From positions 1-11,330 of the forward strand of contig JAUXHZ010000011.1 in the NCBI GenBank assembly GCA_030621255.1: a stretch of 11,330 nucleotides of DNA. Direction: 5' to 3'. The stretch's first letter is position 1; the number at the start of each line of letters is the position of its first letter. Below, in pieces: positions 1 through 6,380 of this stretch. The stretch comes from Candidatus Latescibacterota bacterium. GTDB taxonomy: Bacteria; Krumholzibacteriota; Krumholzibacteriia; Krumholzibacteriales; WJIX01. The notes below the pieces were generated by a model. That model did not search any database. It had not been told where the DNA came from and saw only the letters and a program-made list of their open reading frames with translations. A program made the position numbers and the translations under genes.

Positions 1-88
1 AAAAGAGGATATTTATAAATTCTCTTGTATCTAAATGGTATTAAGGTAGTTAGCGCCTTGTAACAAATGTCATTAAGTGTGACCCGCT

Positions 89-114
89 AAAAATATTGTA
101 CCATACAGTACAAT
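89..114 (-). terminator. candidate weak intrinsic terminator after fbp
   Basis: A perfect 7-bp inverted repeat (ATTGTAC at 95-101 and GTACAAT at 108-114, with a 6-nt loop) lies about 50 bases past the FBPase stop. Read on the minus strand, the hairpin is followed within two bases by a run of five T (A at 89-93 on the plus strand). Hairpin plus T-run in the right orientation suggests a Rho-independent terminator. The stem is short and AT-rich, so it would be weak. A protein-binding palindrome is the alternative. The rest of 1-164 shows no convincing gene. Confidence 0.42.
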
Positions 115-164
115 TTATCGGCTCTTTGTGTTCATATTGGGTCAATAGATCCGTAGGAATAATA

Positions 165-1160
165 CTATCCCTTTTCCCGCAGCCGTTTCCGGATATTTTC
201 GACAAGGGGACGGGATCCGATGTAGAGGGCTGTGCGTTGGTGAGGGGATTCCGGTTTAATCTCCAGGATATCGTTCCCGTTTTCGTCAATCGCTATTCCT
301 CCAGCTTCCCTGGTGATAAATGCTGTAACATTCGCTTCGTAGAGAAGGCGCAGTTTACCATTGGGTTGGTTCTTTTCAGGTTTGGGATGGTTTGTGATCG
401 CCGGGTACATGAACATTCCGCCGTTGGTGAGGAGCCGGTGAAAGTCGCCCGCCAGCGCTCCGATATAGCGGAAGGAGTGTTTCGATTCATGTTTCTCGAT
501 CCAGTTCTGAACTTTCGTGGAGAAGGTTTTGCGGTTGGAAGCATTGAAGGAGAGTTCCCAGCTCTTTGGGTTTTCGGGAATGAGTAGCCGGTCCGCATCT
601 TCCGGGATAACATAGGTCATTGTTTCGTCCTGGTGAAAACGAAAAACGCCGGTATCGGCAAGAGCGAGGGTAAAGACACCGGTCGGTATAAGAAAAATCC
701 CCGCCGCGCGGAGTTCGGATCCCTTACGCAGGTGGCCATCCTCGGGCCCGTTCAGGTTCCGTTTGGCGACTGCGAACATGAAACCGACAGGAAGGTTATG
801 TTTGATGTTACTTGATCCGTCAAGGGGGTCGAAATAGATAAAGTATCGGCCCCCGTCTTCATTGAGCAGCACCGGATCGGCCTCTTCTTCAGTGATGGCA
901 TATATTACCTGGTTTGAGCGCCGAAGGTAGTGGAGGACGATCGCGTTGGCGATATCATCCATCTCCATAACGCTTTCTCCCTGGACATTAGTGATTCCCG
1001 TTTCGCCCATCAGGTTCTTGAGCGAACCGGTCTTATAGAAGTACTGTATATATTTGGCGGCGGTCTGAATTGCCTCAAGGAGCACAAGAAAGTTGTAGCT
1101 CCTTTTGTGCCCTTCCTGGTGGTGGAGCATGAAATCACTGAATGTCTGTTTCAGTTTCAT
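165..1160 (-). CDS. fbp: class I fructose-1,6-bisphosphatase
   Basis: This 331-residue protein has the usual length of a bacterial class I FBPase, the cytosolic gluconeogenic enzyme that hydrolyses fructose 1,6-bisphosphate to fructose 6-phosphate and phosphate. The signature DPLDGSSNI is at residues 111-119 and supplies metal ligands D111 and D114. The acidic TEEEA stretch (90-94) matches the family's upstream metal-binding glutamates. RYIGALAGDFHR (231-242) and KLRLLYEAN (269-277, with ligand E275) are the sugar-phosphate and metal-site motifs, and HQRTALYIGS lies near the C-terminus. The start is supported by a GAGAGG ribosome site eight bases upstream. The gene follows the MmgE/PrpD gene by 45 bases on the same strand, so the two are probably co-transcribed. 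FBPase fits gluconeogenic or autotrophic growth. The family call is secure; regulation is not visible. Confidence 0.97.
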   Translation of the reverse strand: MKLKQTFSDFMLHHQEGHKRSYNFLVLLEAIQTAAKYIQYFYKTGSLKNLMGETGITNVQGESVMEMDDIANAIVLHYLRRSNQVIYAITEEEADPVLLNEDGGRYFIYFDPLDGSSNIKHNLPVGFMFAVAKRNLNGPEDGHLRKGSELRAAGIFLIPTGVFTLALADTGVFRFHQDETMTYVIPEDADRLLIPENPKSWELSFNASNRKTFSTKVQNWIEKHESKHSFRYIGALAGDFHRLLTNGGMFMYPAITNHPKPEKNQPNGKLRLLYEANVTAFITREAGGIAIDENGNDILEIKPESPHQRTALYIGSRPLVENIRKRLREKG

Positions 1161-1170
1161 AATCGGTTCC

Positions 1171-1188
1171 TCTCCGCGTTGCGGGAGA
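1171..1188 (-). promoter_or_regulatory. small hairpin touching the fbp ribosome site
   Basis: Between the MmgE/PrpD stop and the fbp start, the minus-strand RNA can form a short stem, UCUCC (1188-1184) with GGAGA (1175-1171), plus two inner GC pairs around a bulged base. The 3' arm overlaps the first half of the purine-rich ribosome site (1167-1175) for fbp. This could modulate translation of the second gene, but the stem is short and may be chance. Confidence 0.2.
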
Positions 1189-1205
1189 TCGAGTTTAACC
1201 CTTTT

Positions 1206-2582
1206 CTATTTATCAGCAATAAGAAGATCGATATAGCCTCCGATATCTGAGAAATTCTCAAGGTCAAATGTGGCCCTTACAACCTCATCCATTCTCTTGT
1301 CAGAGAGAACCTCAGTCGCGTTTGCTCTGAACTTTGAGATTACCTCTTCATCAGAGAGAGGATTCTGTTTGCTCCCTTTAGCGTGATCCACCTGCTTTTT
1401 GTACTCTTTCCCATCTGCCGTTGTAATTATACAAATTGCGCGCTTGACCCTGGGAAAGAGTGAATCTATTTCTTCGTTGGCGATAACCTCTATCTTATCA
1501 ATTGTTTCAAGAACAAGCGGATCTTTCAATGCTTCCGCCTCAAAGTCCGAGGGGAGAACATTTCCTTTTGCAACGGCTACAGCTATACAATATGGAAGCG
1601 AGTGATCCGCTGTTTCCTTTGTATTGGGTTTGTACTTGCTCGGATCGGAGAGGATATCAGCTCCCCTTGCGGTGGTCTCAATTAAAATTTTCTCTACATT
1701 TTTTGGCTCTATCTTATTATTTGCCATGAGTTCGAGTGTTGCCGTGACGGGTTGGTGTGTCAGTGCTTCCGTTGGAAATGCCTTGTATTCACAGTCTGTT
1801 ATGAGGAACTTTTCACCGAGGCCGTCCGTAAGAATATCACTTTTCCATTCCACATTACTGATTACCTCAAAAAGTGCTTCTTTTCCTTCAAAAACCTTTA
1901 CAGGACCGGAAAATCCTGTTTCTGCCAGCATTGCGGCTCTGACACCGGCTTCCACCGCCATAGGGTCCGCCGTGTTTTTCATATTAGTCAGATCGCCTGC
2001 TACTACACCTCCGAATGTGGAATGTGATGAGCCGCTGATACCGATTGCCGCTACGATTTTTTCTTCACTTAGCCCGAGCATCTTACCCGCTACTACAGGA
2101 CTGACAAACTGTGTTAATGTCGCGTGATGCCAGCCCACTTCCCGAACTCCCGGATGAGCGGCAAGACACATCCTCATCTCCAGTTCATACGCTATCAGAA
2201 TGCCTTCTAAAAGTTCCTTGCCTGAACATCCCTGGTATTCTCCAGGGCTAAGAGCTGCGGGAATAATATCGGAAGGGTGGGATGGATCCTGTTCCCAGTA
2301 AATATCGTTGTAATCCATTCCTCTGATAAGTAAAGAGTTCATCAAAGTAGCGTTCGGCATATTTGTGAAATGCCCATGCCCCATAGTTCTTGCCTGTTTT
2401 TCGCCCCCAAGTTTCTTGATATAATCGAAGGCCTGCTGCATATCCTCGTTTTTCATTGCGGCCAGTGCGCACCCAATGCTGTCCAGCATGAACCGTTTAG
2501 CTTCCTTGACCGCCTCGGCAGGTATATCAGTGTACTTTAGATCGAGGGCGAATCTTGCCATTTTATGACTTATGCTTTCCAT
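1206..2582 (-). CDS. MmgE/PrpD family protein (2-methylcitrate dehydratase-like)
   Basis: This 458-residue protein belongs to the MmgE/PrpD fold family, which includes 2-methylcitrate dehydratase (PrpD), cis-aconitate decarboxylase and iminodisuccinate epimerase. Recognisable parts are the helical N-terminal region with MLDSIGCALA, the MDYNDIY...HPSDIIPAAL active-site segment, SGSSHSTFGG, the ETADHSLPYCIAVA segment that starts the C-terminal lid, and HAKGSKQNPLSDEEV near the end. The length is normal. The frame stays open for 26 codons further upstream, but the ATG at 2582 is chosen because AAAGGAGG sits six bases before it and the protein begins there as relatives do. No citrate synthase or propionate gene is adjacent, so the substrate cannot be read from context. 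It is the first gene of a minus-strand pair with fbp. Family assignment is firm; the exact reaction is unknown. Confidence 0.9.
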   Translation of the reverse strand: MESISHKMARFALDLKYTDIPAEAVKEAKRFMLDSIGCALAAMKNEDMQQAFDYIKKLGGEKQARTMGHGHFTNMPNATLMNSLLIRGMDYNDIYWEQDPSHPSDIIPAALSPGEYQGCSGKELLEGILIAYELEMRMCLAAHPGVREVGWHHATLTQFVSPVVAGKMLGLSEEKIVAAIGISGSSHSTFGGVVAGDLTNMKNTADPMAVEAGVRAAMLAETGFSGPVKVFEGKEALFEVISNVEWKSDILTDGLGEKFLITDCEYKAFPTEALTHQPVTATLELMANNKIEPKNVEKILIETTARGADILSDPSKYKPNTKETADHSLPYCIAVAVAKGNVLPSDFEAEALKDPLVLETIDKIEVIANEEIDSLFPRVKRAICIITTADGKEYKKQVDHAKGSKQNPLSDEEVISKFRANATEVLSDKRMDEVVRATFDLENFSDIGGYIDLLIADK

Positions 2583-2588
2583 TTCAGG

Positions 2589-2596
2589 CCTCCTTT
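2589..2596 (-). promoter_or_regulatory. strong Shine-Dalgarno site deciding the MmgE/PrpD start
   Basis: The minus strand reads AAAGGAGG, a near-complete complement of the 16S rRNA 3' end, six bases before the ATG at 2582-2580. It rules out the longer upstream reading of this frame. Confidence 0.85.
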
Positions 2597-2701
2597 GCGG
2601 GGTTTTTTGTCCCGTATTACATAGATTCTTTCCAGCCAGGCGCGGTAAAATCAAAAACAAAACCCTTCAACGCGCTTCCTTTTGCAACATCCTACCGTAG
2701 A

Positions 2702-2734
2702 TCAGGTGTGAAATTCAATCTATATTTCACCTGA
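2702..2734. repeat. imperfect inverted repeat, candidate operator
   Basis: TCAGGTGTGAAAT (2702-2714) and ATTTCACCTGA (2724-2734) are reverse complements apart from a 2-base insertion (TG) in the left arm, and they flank a 9-base AT-rich centre. Eleven matched pairs in an intergenic region make a regulator-binding site or an RNA hairpin plausible. No regulator gene is in the window, so the ligand and protein are unknown. Confidence 0.45.
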
Positions 2735-2752
2735 ATTGAACGATTTTTGCAA
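2724..2752 (-). promoter_or_regulatory. weak leftward promoter candidate for the MmgE/PrpD-fbp pair
   Basis: On the minus strand, TTGCAA (2752-2747) and TGAAAT (2729-2724) are separated by exactly 17 bases. Each matches the sigma70 consensus at four of six positions. The -10 element lies inside the right arm of the inverted repeat at 2702-2734, which would let a bound protein block it. The leader would be about 135 bases. The sequence match alone is weak. Confidence 0.22.
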
Positions 2753-2767
2753 ATTAATGGTTATAAA

Positions 2768-2788
2768 ATTTGCCGGGAACCGGCGAAT
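2768..2788. repeat. compact GC-rich hairpin/palindrome
   Basis: GCCGG (2772-2776) and CCGGC (2780-2784) are perfect arms around GAA. The pairing extends outward by a T-G wobble and three A-T pairs, giving nine pairs in total with a 3-base loop in an otherwise AT-rich region. No T-run or upstream gene end makes it a terminator on the plus strand. It may be an operator half-site pair or a leader structure. Function is unknown. Confidence 0.35.
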
Positions 2789-2888
2789 CAATTCAGCCGT
2801 AAGTTAGTATAGGCGCTTATATAATAGATATGGGTATCTTTACAAAATTTACCGCACTTTTTCCTTAAAGGATTTTTTACGATAAATC

Positions 2889-2920
2889 TTGACTCGATTT
2901 TTTTTAAATGTTAGTATACT
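2889..2920 (+). promoter_or_regulatory. sigma70-like promoter of the hdr-kor operon
   Basis: TTGACT (2889-2894) matches the -35 consensus at five of six positions. Downstream lie overlapping -10 options: TAGTAT (2912-2917, 17-base spacing, four of six) and TATACT (2915-2920, 20-base spacing, five of six). Transcription would begin near 2925, leaving a leader of about 20 bases with GGAG at 2935-2938 before the hdrC ATG at 2947. This also argues against starting hdrC at the in-frame ATG at 2908, which lies inside the promoter. Confidence 0.6.
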
Positions 2921-2946
2921 GCACCAACAAAGATGGAGATTCAACA

Positions 2947-3354
2947 ATGAGGATCAAACTTAAATTCGAAGAAAACGAAAAAAAGTTTATTGATCGCGTC
3001 AATGAACTCTCCGGAGAAAATATCTACAGTTGTTATCAGTGCGGGTGCTGTTCATCAGGGTGCCCATTTGTCTTTGAAATGGATATTCTTCCAAATCAAA
3101 TAATACGTCTGGTTCAAATGGGCCGGGAAGAGGAACTGATCGGTTCAAAGGCTTTGTTCCTTTGCGCTTCATGTTTTACCTGTCAGTCACGTTGCCCCAA
3201 AGGTATAAATATCGCTAATGTTGCCGAGGCGGTGCGCCACCTTATTGAACCCAAGGGTAAAGATTATTTTGGGCCGCAGGAGATTCCTGTTGAGCTCGCG
3301 GACGAGCTTCCGCAACAGGCGCTCGTTGCTGTATACCGGAAATTCAGTAAATAA
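2947..3354 (+). CDS. hdrC: heterodisulfide reductase subunit C-like iron-sulfur protein
   Basis: This small soluble 135-residue protein carries two [4Fe-4S] ferredoxin motifs: C29-x2-C32-x2-C35-x3-C39-P and C73-x2-C76-x2-C79-x3-C83-P, the second followed by KGINIANV as in HdrC. An extra cysteine (C34) precedes C35. HdrC relays electrons between HdrA and the HdrB active site in the cytosolic HdrABC complex. The ATG at 2947 is chosen over the in-frame ATG at 2908 because GGAG lies eight bases upstream of it and the promoter overlaps the earlier one. It is the first gene of the operon, 11 bases before hdrB. The order C-B-A is a common bacterial and archaeal Hdr arrangement. Bacteria with such genes often lack CoM/CoB disulfide, so the physiological partner need not be a heterodisulfide. 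Confidence 0.92.
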   Translation: MRIKLKFEENEKKFIDRVNELSGENIYSCYQCGCCSSGCPFVFEMDILPNQIIRLVQMGREEELIGSKALFLCASCFTCQSRCPKGINIANVAEAVRHLIEPKGKDYFGPQEIPVELADELPQQALVAVYRKFSK

Positions 3355-3365
3355 AGATAGAAAAT

Positions 3366-4310
3366 ATGGTAAATAAAAAAACAAAGCTTCATTACTATCC
3401 GGGATGTACTTTAAAGGAAAAGACTACCAACCTGGACAATACCACATATGCTGTGATGGATTTGCTGGGGTATGAATTAATAGAACCGGAAAACTGGACC
3501 TGCTGCGGAGCTGAATTTCCCTTAACGGAGGAAAAGATTGTCGGCCTTGCGGCTCCGGTTCGGATTCTCCGGCAAGTCAAGTTAGAGGGAGGAAACGAGG
3601 TTTTTACGGTATGTTCTTTCTGTTTCAATGTTTTGAAACGGGCCAATGAAGCTATGGTGACAGATCCTCTCAAACACAAGAGGATAAACGCCTTTCTGAA
3701 AGATGATATTGCAATCGACCGGGTTACCGGGGAGAAAACAACAGATTTTCCGGAATATAACGGAGATGTCAGCGTTCTTCATTTACTTGAGTTTATTCGT
3801 GATGAGATCGGTTATGAAAAAATCCGTTCTCTTCTTAAACGCGATCTCAGCAAAGTAAAAGTTGTTCCCTATTATGGATGCCGTCTCCTCCGTCCAAAAG
3901 GAAAGATCGGGATTGATGAGCCTGATGATCCATCGATCTTTGAAGAATTTCTCGAAAATATCGGTTGTGAAGTTATCGATTTTCCTTTTAAGCAGGAATG
4001 CTGCGGATCGTATCTTTCATTATCAATGCCTGACGCGGCATCAGAGGCTTCATATAATATACTCCGATCAGCTGAATTGAATGGAGCTGATGTTGTAGCC
4101 TTAAGCTGCCCGCTCTGCTACTACAATTTAGACCGCAGGCAGGATAGAATTAAGGAAAAATTTCCGGAGTTTCATGAAATGCCGGTTTTTTTCTTTACTC
4201 AGCTCCTCGCGTGGGCTTTGGGAGTCGATGAGGAAGTTCTGGGATTGGATCAGCATTTTTGTGACCCTCGTTCCGCTATCGGAATTGACAAGTCCGGGGT
4301 TGAGATATGA
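3366..4310 (+). CDS. hdrB: heterodisulfide reductase subunit B-like, two CCG domains
   Basis: This 314-residue protein contains two cysteine-rich CCG domains. The first reads C14-x31-C46-C47-x35-C83-x2-C86 and the second C172-x39-C212-C213-x34-C248-x2-C251. In methanogen HdrB this motif holds the two noncubane [4Fe-4S] clusters that cleave the CoM-S-S-CoB disulfide. Both motifs are complete here, so the catalytic type of HdrB is predicted, rather than a degenerate electron-relay variant. No signal peptide or membrane segment is visible, so it is cytosolic. The ribosome site is weak (purine-rich AAAGATAG). The stop codon overlaps the hdrA start by four bases (ATGA), indicating translational coupling. 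Its substrate is unknown: a low-molecular-weight disulfide, a protein disulfide, or electron passage to the TfrB-like protein encoded downstream are all possible. Confidence 0.94.
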   Translation: MVNKKTKLHYYPGCTLKEKTTNLDNTTYAVMDLLGYELIEPENWTCCGAEFPLTEEKIVGLAAPVRILRQVKLEGGNEVFTVCSFCFNVLKRANEAMVTDPLKHKRINAFLKDDIAIDRVTGEKTTDFPEYNGDVSVLHLLEFIRDEIGYEKIRSLLKRDLSKVKVVPYYGCRLLRPKGKIGIDEPDDPSIFEEFLENIGCEVIDFPFKQECCGSYLSLSMPDAASEASYNILRSAELNGADVVALSCPLCYYNLDRRQDRIKEKFPEFHEMPVFFFTQLLAWALGVDEEVLGLDQHFCDPRSAIGIDKSGVEI

Positions 4311-6277
4311 ACAGTAATGGAAAGAAAAAGAGAATAGGGGTTTTTGTTTGTCACTGCGGGGTTAATATCGCGGCTATGGTTGATGTGAAGCGTGTGGCTG
4401 AAGAGATGGAAAAATATCCGGGCGTAGCGTTTTCTACCGATTACATATATATGTGTTCCGATCCCGGGCAGCAGCTTATTCTGGATAAAGCAATAGAAGA
4501 AAAACTGGATGCAGTAATTGTTGCGTGTTGTTCTCCGACACTTCACGAGATAACCTTTCAGAATGCTGTAAAACTAGCAGGGTTAAGTGCTTTTCAGGTT
4601 GAAATAGCAAATATTCGCGAGCAGGTTAGCTGGGTTCATACAGATAGGGAAGAAGCAACCCTGAAAGCGATCAGAATTGTTAGATCTTTAGTTGAAAAAA
4701 TTCGTTTTAATAAGAATCTGGAACCGATAGAAGTTGACGTTACACGCAGGGCAATGGTAATTGGAGCGGGGATTAGCGGAATTCAGGCGGCTCTGGATAT
4801 TGCCGATCAAGGTTACGAAGTACTCCTGGTGGAGAAAGAAGCATCCATCGGAGGCCATATGATTCAGTTGTCCGAGACTTTCCCTACATTGGATTGTTCC
4901 CAGTGCATCATGACGCCGAAGATGGTGGAAATATCCCGGCATCCAAATATTAAATTAATGACATATCACGAGGTAGAGTCCATATCAGGGTTTGTAGGAA
5001 ATTTCACTGTACGGATAAAAAAGAAACCGCGTTATGTAGATGAAGTGGCATGCACCATGTGCGGTGATTGTGAAGAGGTATGCCCGGAGGTTGTTCCGGA
5101 CGAATTTAATCTCGGCCTTTCATACAGAAAAGCTATCTATCTTCCATTCCCGCAGGCAATTCCCGGAACATATACGCTGGATATTGATAGTTGTCTCGGC
5201 CTGTGGCCTATTCGATGCAGCGCTTGTAGAGACGCATGTGAAGTTAATGCCATAGATTTTGATCAGAAAGAAGAGATTATTGAAGAGAAAGTCGGGGCTA
5301 TTACCGTATGTACCGGTTATGATCTTTATTCAATGAAATCTCTGGGCGAGTTTGGGGGAGAAAAGTACGAAGATGTTGTGGACGGGCTCGAATTTGAGAG
5401 GATATTATCAGCGTCAGGGCCTACCGGCGGCAAGGTTTGCAGGCCATCCGACGGCAAGGTTCCCAAGAGTATCGTCTTCATCCAATGCTGCGGTTCCAGA
5501 GATCCGGAAAACCATAAATCATACTGTTCACGAATATGCTGTATGTATACTGCCAAACACGCCATGTTGTACAAACATCATGTGCCTGACGGGCAGGCGA
5601 CTGTTTTTTACATAGATGTTCGTACCGGCGGCAAAAGATTTGAGGAATTTTATCAGAGAACAGTTGAAGAGGGGGAAGTGCTGTATTTGCGAGGGAAGGT
5701 ATCAAAAGTATATAAAGAGGGAGATAAGATTATTGTTCACGGCTCCGATACGCTGACAGGCAGGAAAGTAGAAATGGAAGCGGATATGGTTGTATTGGCC
5801 ATGGCCATGGAAAAGAAAGAGGGGACGGAAGAACTCCTTAGAAAATTAAATATATCAGCGGACACTGATGGCTGGCTGGCTGAGGCTCATCCCAAGCTGA
5901 AACCGGTGGAAAGTATTAACGCCGGATTTTTCCTGGCCGGATGCGCTCATGGGCCGAAAGATATCCCTGATACAGTGGCACAGGCTTCAGCTGCCGCGGC
6001 CAAAGTCGGCGCTTTGTTTGCTAAGGAAAAACTCCAGCATGACCCCGCGATTGTCCCGGTTAATGAAGAACTTTGCAGCGGGTGTGAGATTTGTGTTAAT
6101 GTATGCCCTTATGACGCTCGAGAACTTGACAGCGAAAAAGGCATTGTAATAGTAAACGAAGTGTTATGTGAGGGATGCGGCGCTTGCGCGGCCGCTTGTC
6201 CGTCCGGCGCGGCGCAGAAACGCAATCAGACGGACAATCAAATATTTTCTATGTTGTCAGCAATATTAAAAATATGA
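4307..6277 (+). CDS. hdrA: heterodisulfide reductase subunit A-like FAD/iron-sulfur protein
   Basis: This 656-residue protein has the usual HdrA length and order. An N-terminal HdrA domain (VCHCG at 14-18, ACCSPTLHE near 73-81) is followed by a thioredoxin-reductase-like FAD domain (GAGISG, 153-158). Next come the cysteines C197 and C200 of the FAD-proximal region, an inserted ferredoxin motif C249-x2-C252-x2-C255-x3-C259-P, a further group C296...C304-x2-C307-x3-C311, and CCGSRD (394-399). A C-terminal two-cluster ferredoxin (C590, C593, C596, C600; C621, C624, C627, C631) and the typical DNQIF tail complete it. In methanogens HdrA carries the bifurcating FAD. There is no in-frame TGA, so no selenocysteine. 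It overlaps hdrB by four bases. The neighbours make it the likely hub linking HdrBC, the fumarate-reductase-like pair and ferredoxin. Bifurcation itself is inferred from the family. Confidence 0.96.
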   Translation: MNSNGKKKRIGVFVCHCGVNIAAMVDVKRVAEEMEKYPGVAFSTDYIYMCSDPGQQLILDKAIEEKLDAVIVACCSPTLHEITFQNAVKLAGLSAFQVEIANIREQVSWVHTDREEATLKAIRIVRSLVEKIRFNKNLEPIEVDVTRRAMVIGAGISGIQAALDIADQGYEVLLVEKEASIGGHMIQLSETFPTLDCSQCIMTPKMVEISRHPNIKLMTYHEVESISGFVGNFTVRIKKKPRYVDEVACTMCGDCEEVCPEVVPDEFNLGLSYRKAIYLPFPQAIPGTYTLDIDSCLGLWPIRCSACRDACEVNAIDFDQKEEIIEEKVGAITVCTGYDLYSMKSLGEFGGEKYEDVVDGLEFERILSASGPTGGKVCRPSDGKVPKSIVFIQCCGSRDPENHKSYCSRICCMYTAKHAMLYKHHVPDGQATVFYIDVRTGGKRFEEFYQRTVEEGEVLYLRGKVSKVYKEGDKIIVHGSDTLTGRKVEMEADMVVLAMAMEKKEGTEELLRKLNISADTDGWLAEAHPKLKPVESINAGFFLAGCAHGPKDIPDTVAQASAAAAKVGALFAKEKLQHDPAIVPVNEELCSGCEICVNVCPYDARELDSEKGIVIVNEVLCEGCGACAAACPSGAAQKRNQTDNQIFSMLSAILKI

Positions 6278-6380
6278 TACGTTTCTAAGGCTATTATTGT
6301 GAATGATTTTACGGGATAGATTGGAAAACAAGATAGATTAAGAAGAAGCAGCACGGCGCCAAAAGAACGGGAAGTAGGCT
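6278..6380 (+). other. 103-bp gap inside the operon
   Basis: This is the largest gap in the plus-strand run. It has no terminator-like hairpin and no convincing promoter. It contains the direct repeat GATAGATT at 6315-6322 and 6332-6339 (17 bases start to start) and a ribosome site, GGGAAG, six bases before the next ATG. Transcription probably reads through from hdrA, though an internal start cannot be excluded. Confidence 0.45.

Larger units (their letters stand above)
2583..2946. other. divergent intergenic region, 364 bp, no gene
   Basis: This AT-rich stretch separates the minus-strand MmgE/PrpD-fbp pair from the plus-strand Hdr/Kor operon. I see no plausible protein or RNA gene in it. 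It holds a rightward sigma70-like promoter just before hdrC, two inverted repeats (2702-2734 and 2768-2788), and a weak leftward promoter candidate that overlaps the first repeat. A perfect TATAAT at 2820-2825 has no fitting -35 element. The arrangement is what one expects of a divergent control region. Confidence 0.7.

Noticed and set aside
96..587. Open plus-strand frame of 163 codons opposite fbp
   Set aside because: It is antisense to the clearly recognised FBPase, its translation resembles no family I know, and it has no convincing ribosome site. It is a shadow of the real gene.
1624..2127. Open plus-strand frame of 167 codons opposite the MmgE/PrpD gene
   Set aside because: The opposite strand encodes a full-length family member. 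The hydrophobic, serine-rich translation is typical of an antisense shadow.
2820..2825. Perfect TATAAT hexamer as an additional promoter
   Set aside because: No acceptable -35 element lies 16-18 bases upstream in this AT-rich tract, so chance is likely.
2803..2918. Direct repeat GTTAGTATA at 2803-2811 and 2910-2918
   Set aside because: Nine bases of AT-rich sequence in a 364-bp AT-rich region can easily recur by chance. The second copy is explained by the -10 region.
2908..2946. Upstream in-frame ATG for hdrC adding 13 residues
   Set aside because: It lies inside the predicted -10/-35 region and has no ribosome site, whereas the ATG at 2947 has GGAG at good spacing.
5797..5812. GGCCATGGCCATGG motif in hdrA as a regulatory palindrome
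   Set aside because: It is explained by the codons for LAMAME within the gene, and its position has no regulatory logic.
4307..6277. Possible selenocysteine codon in hdrA or elsewhere in the operon
   Set aside because: Some HdrA homologues use selenocysteine, but no in-frame TGA interrupts any gene here; the FAD-proximal positions are cysteines.
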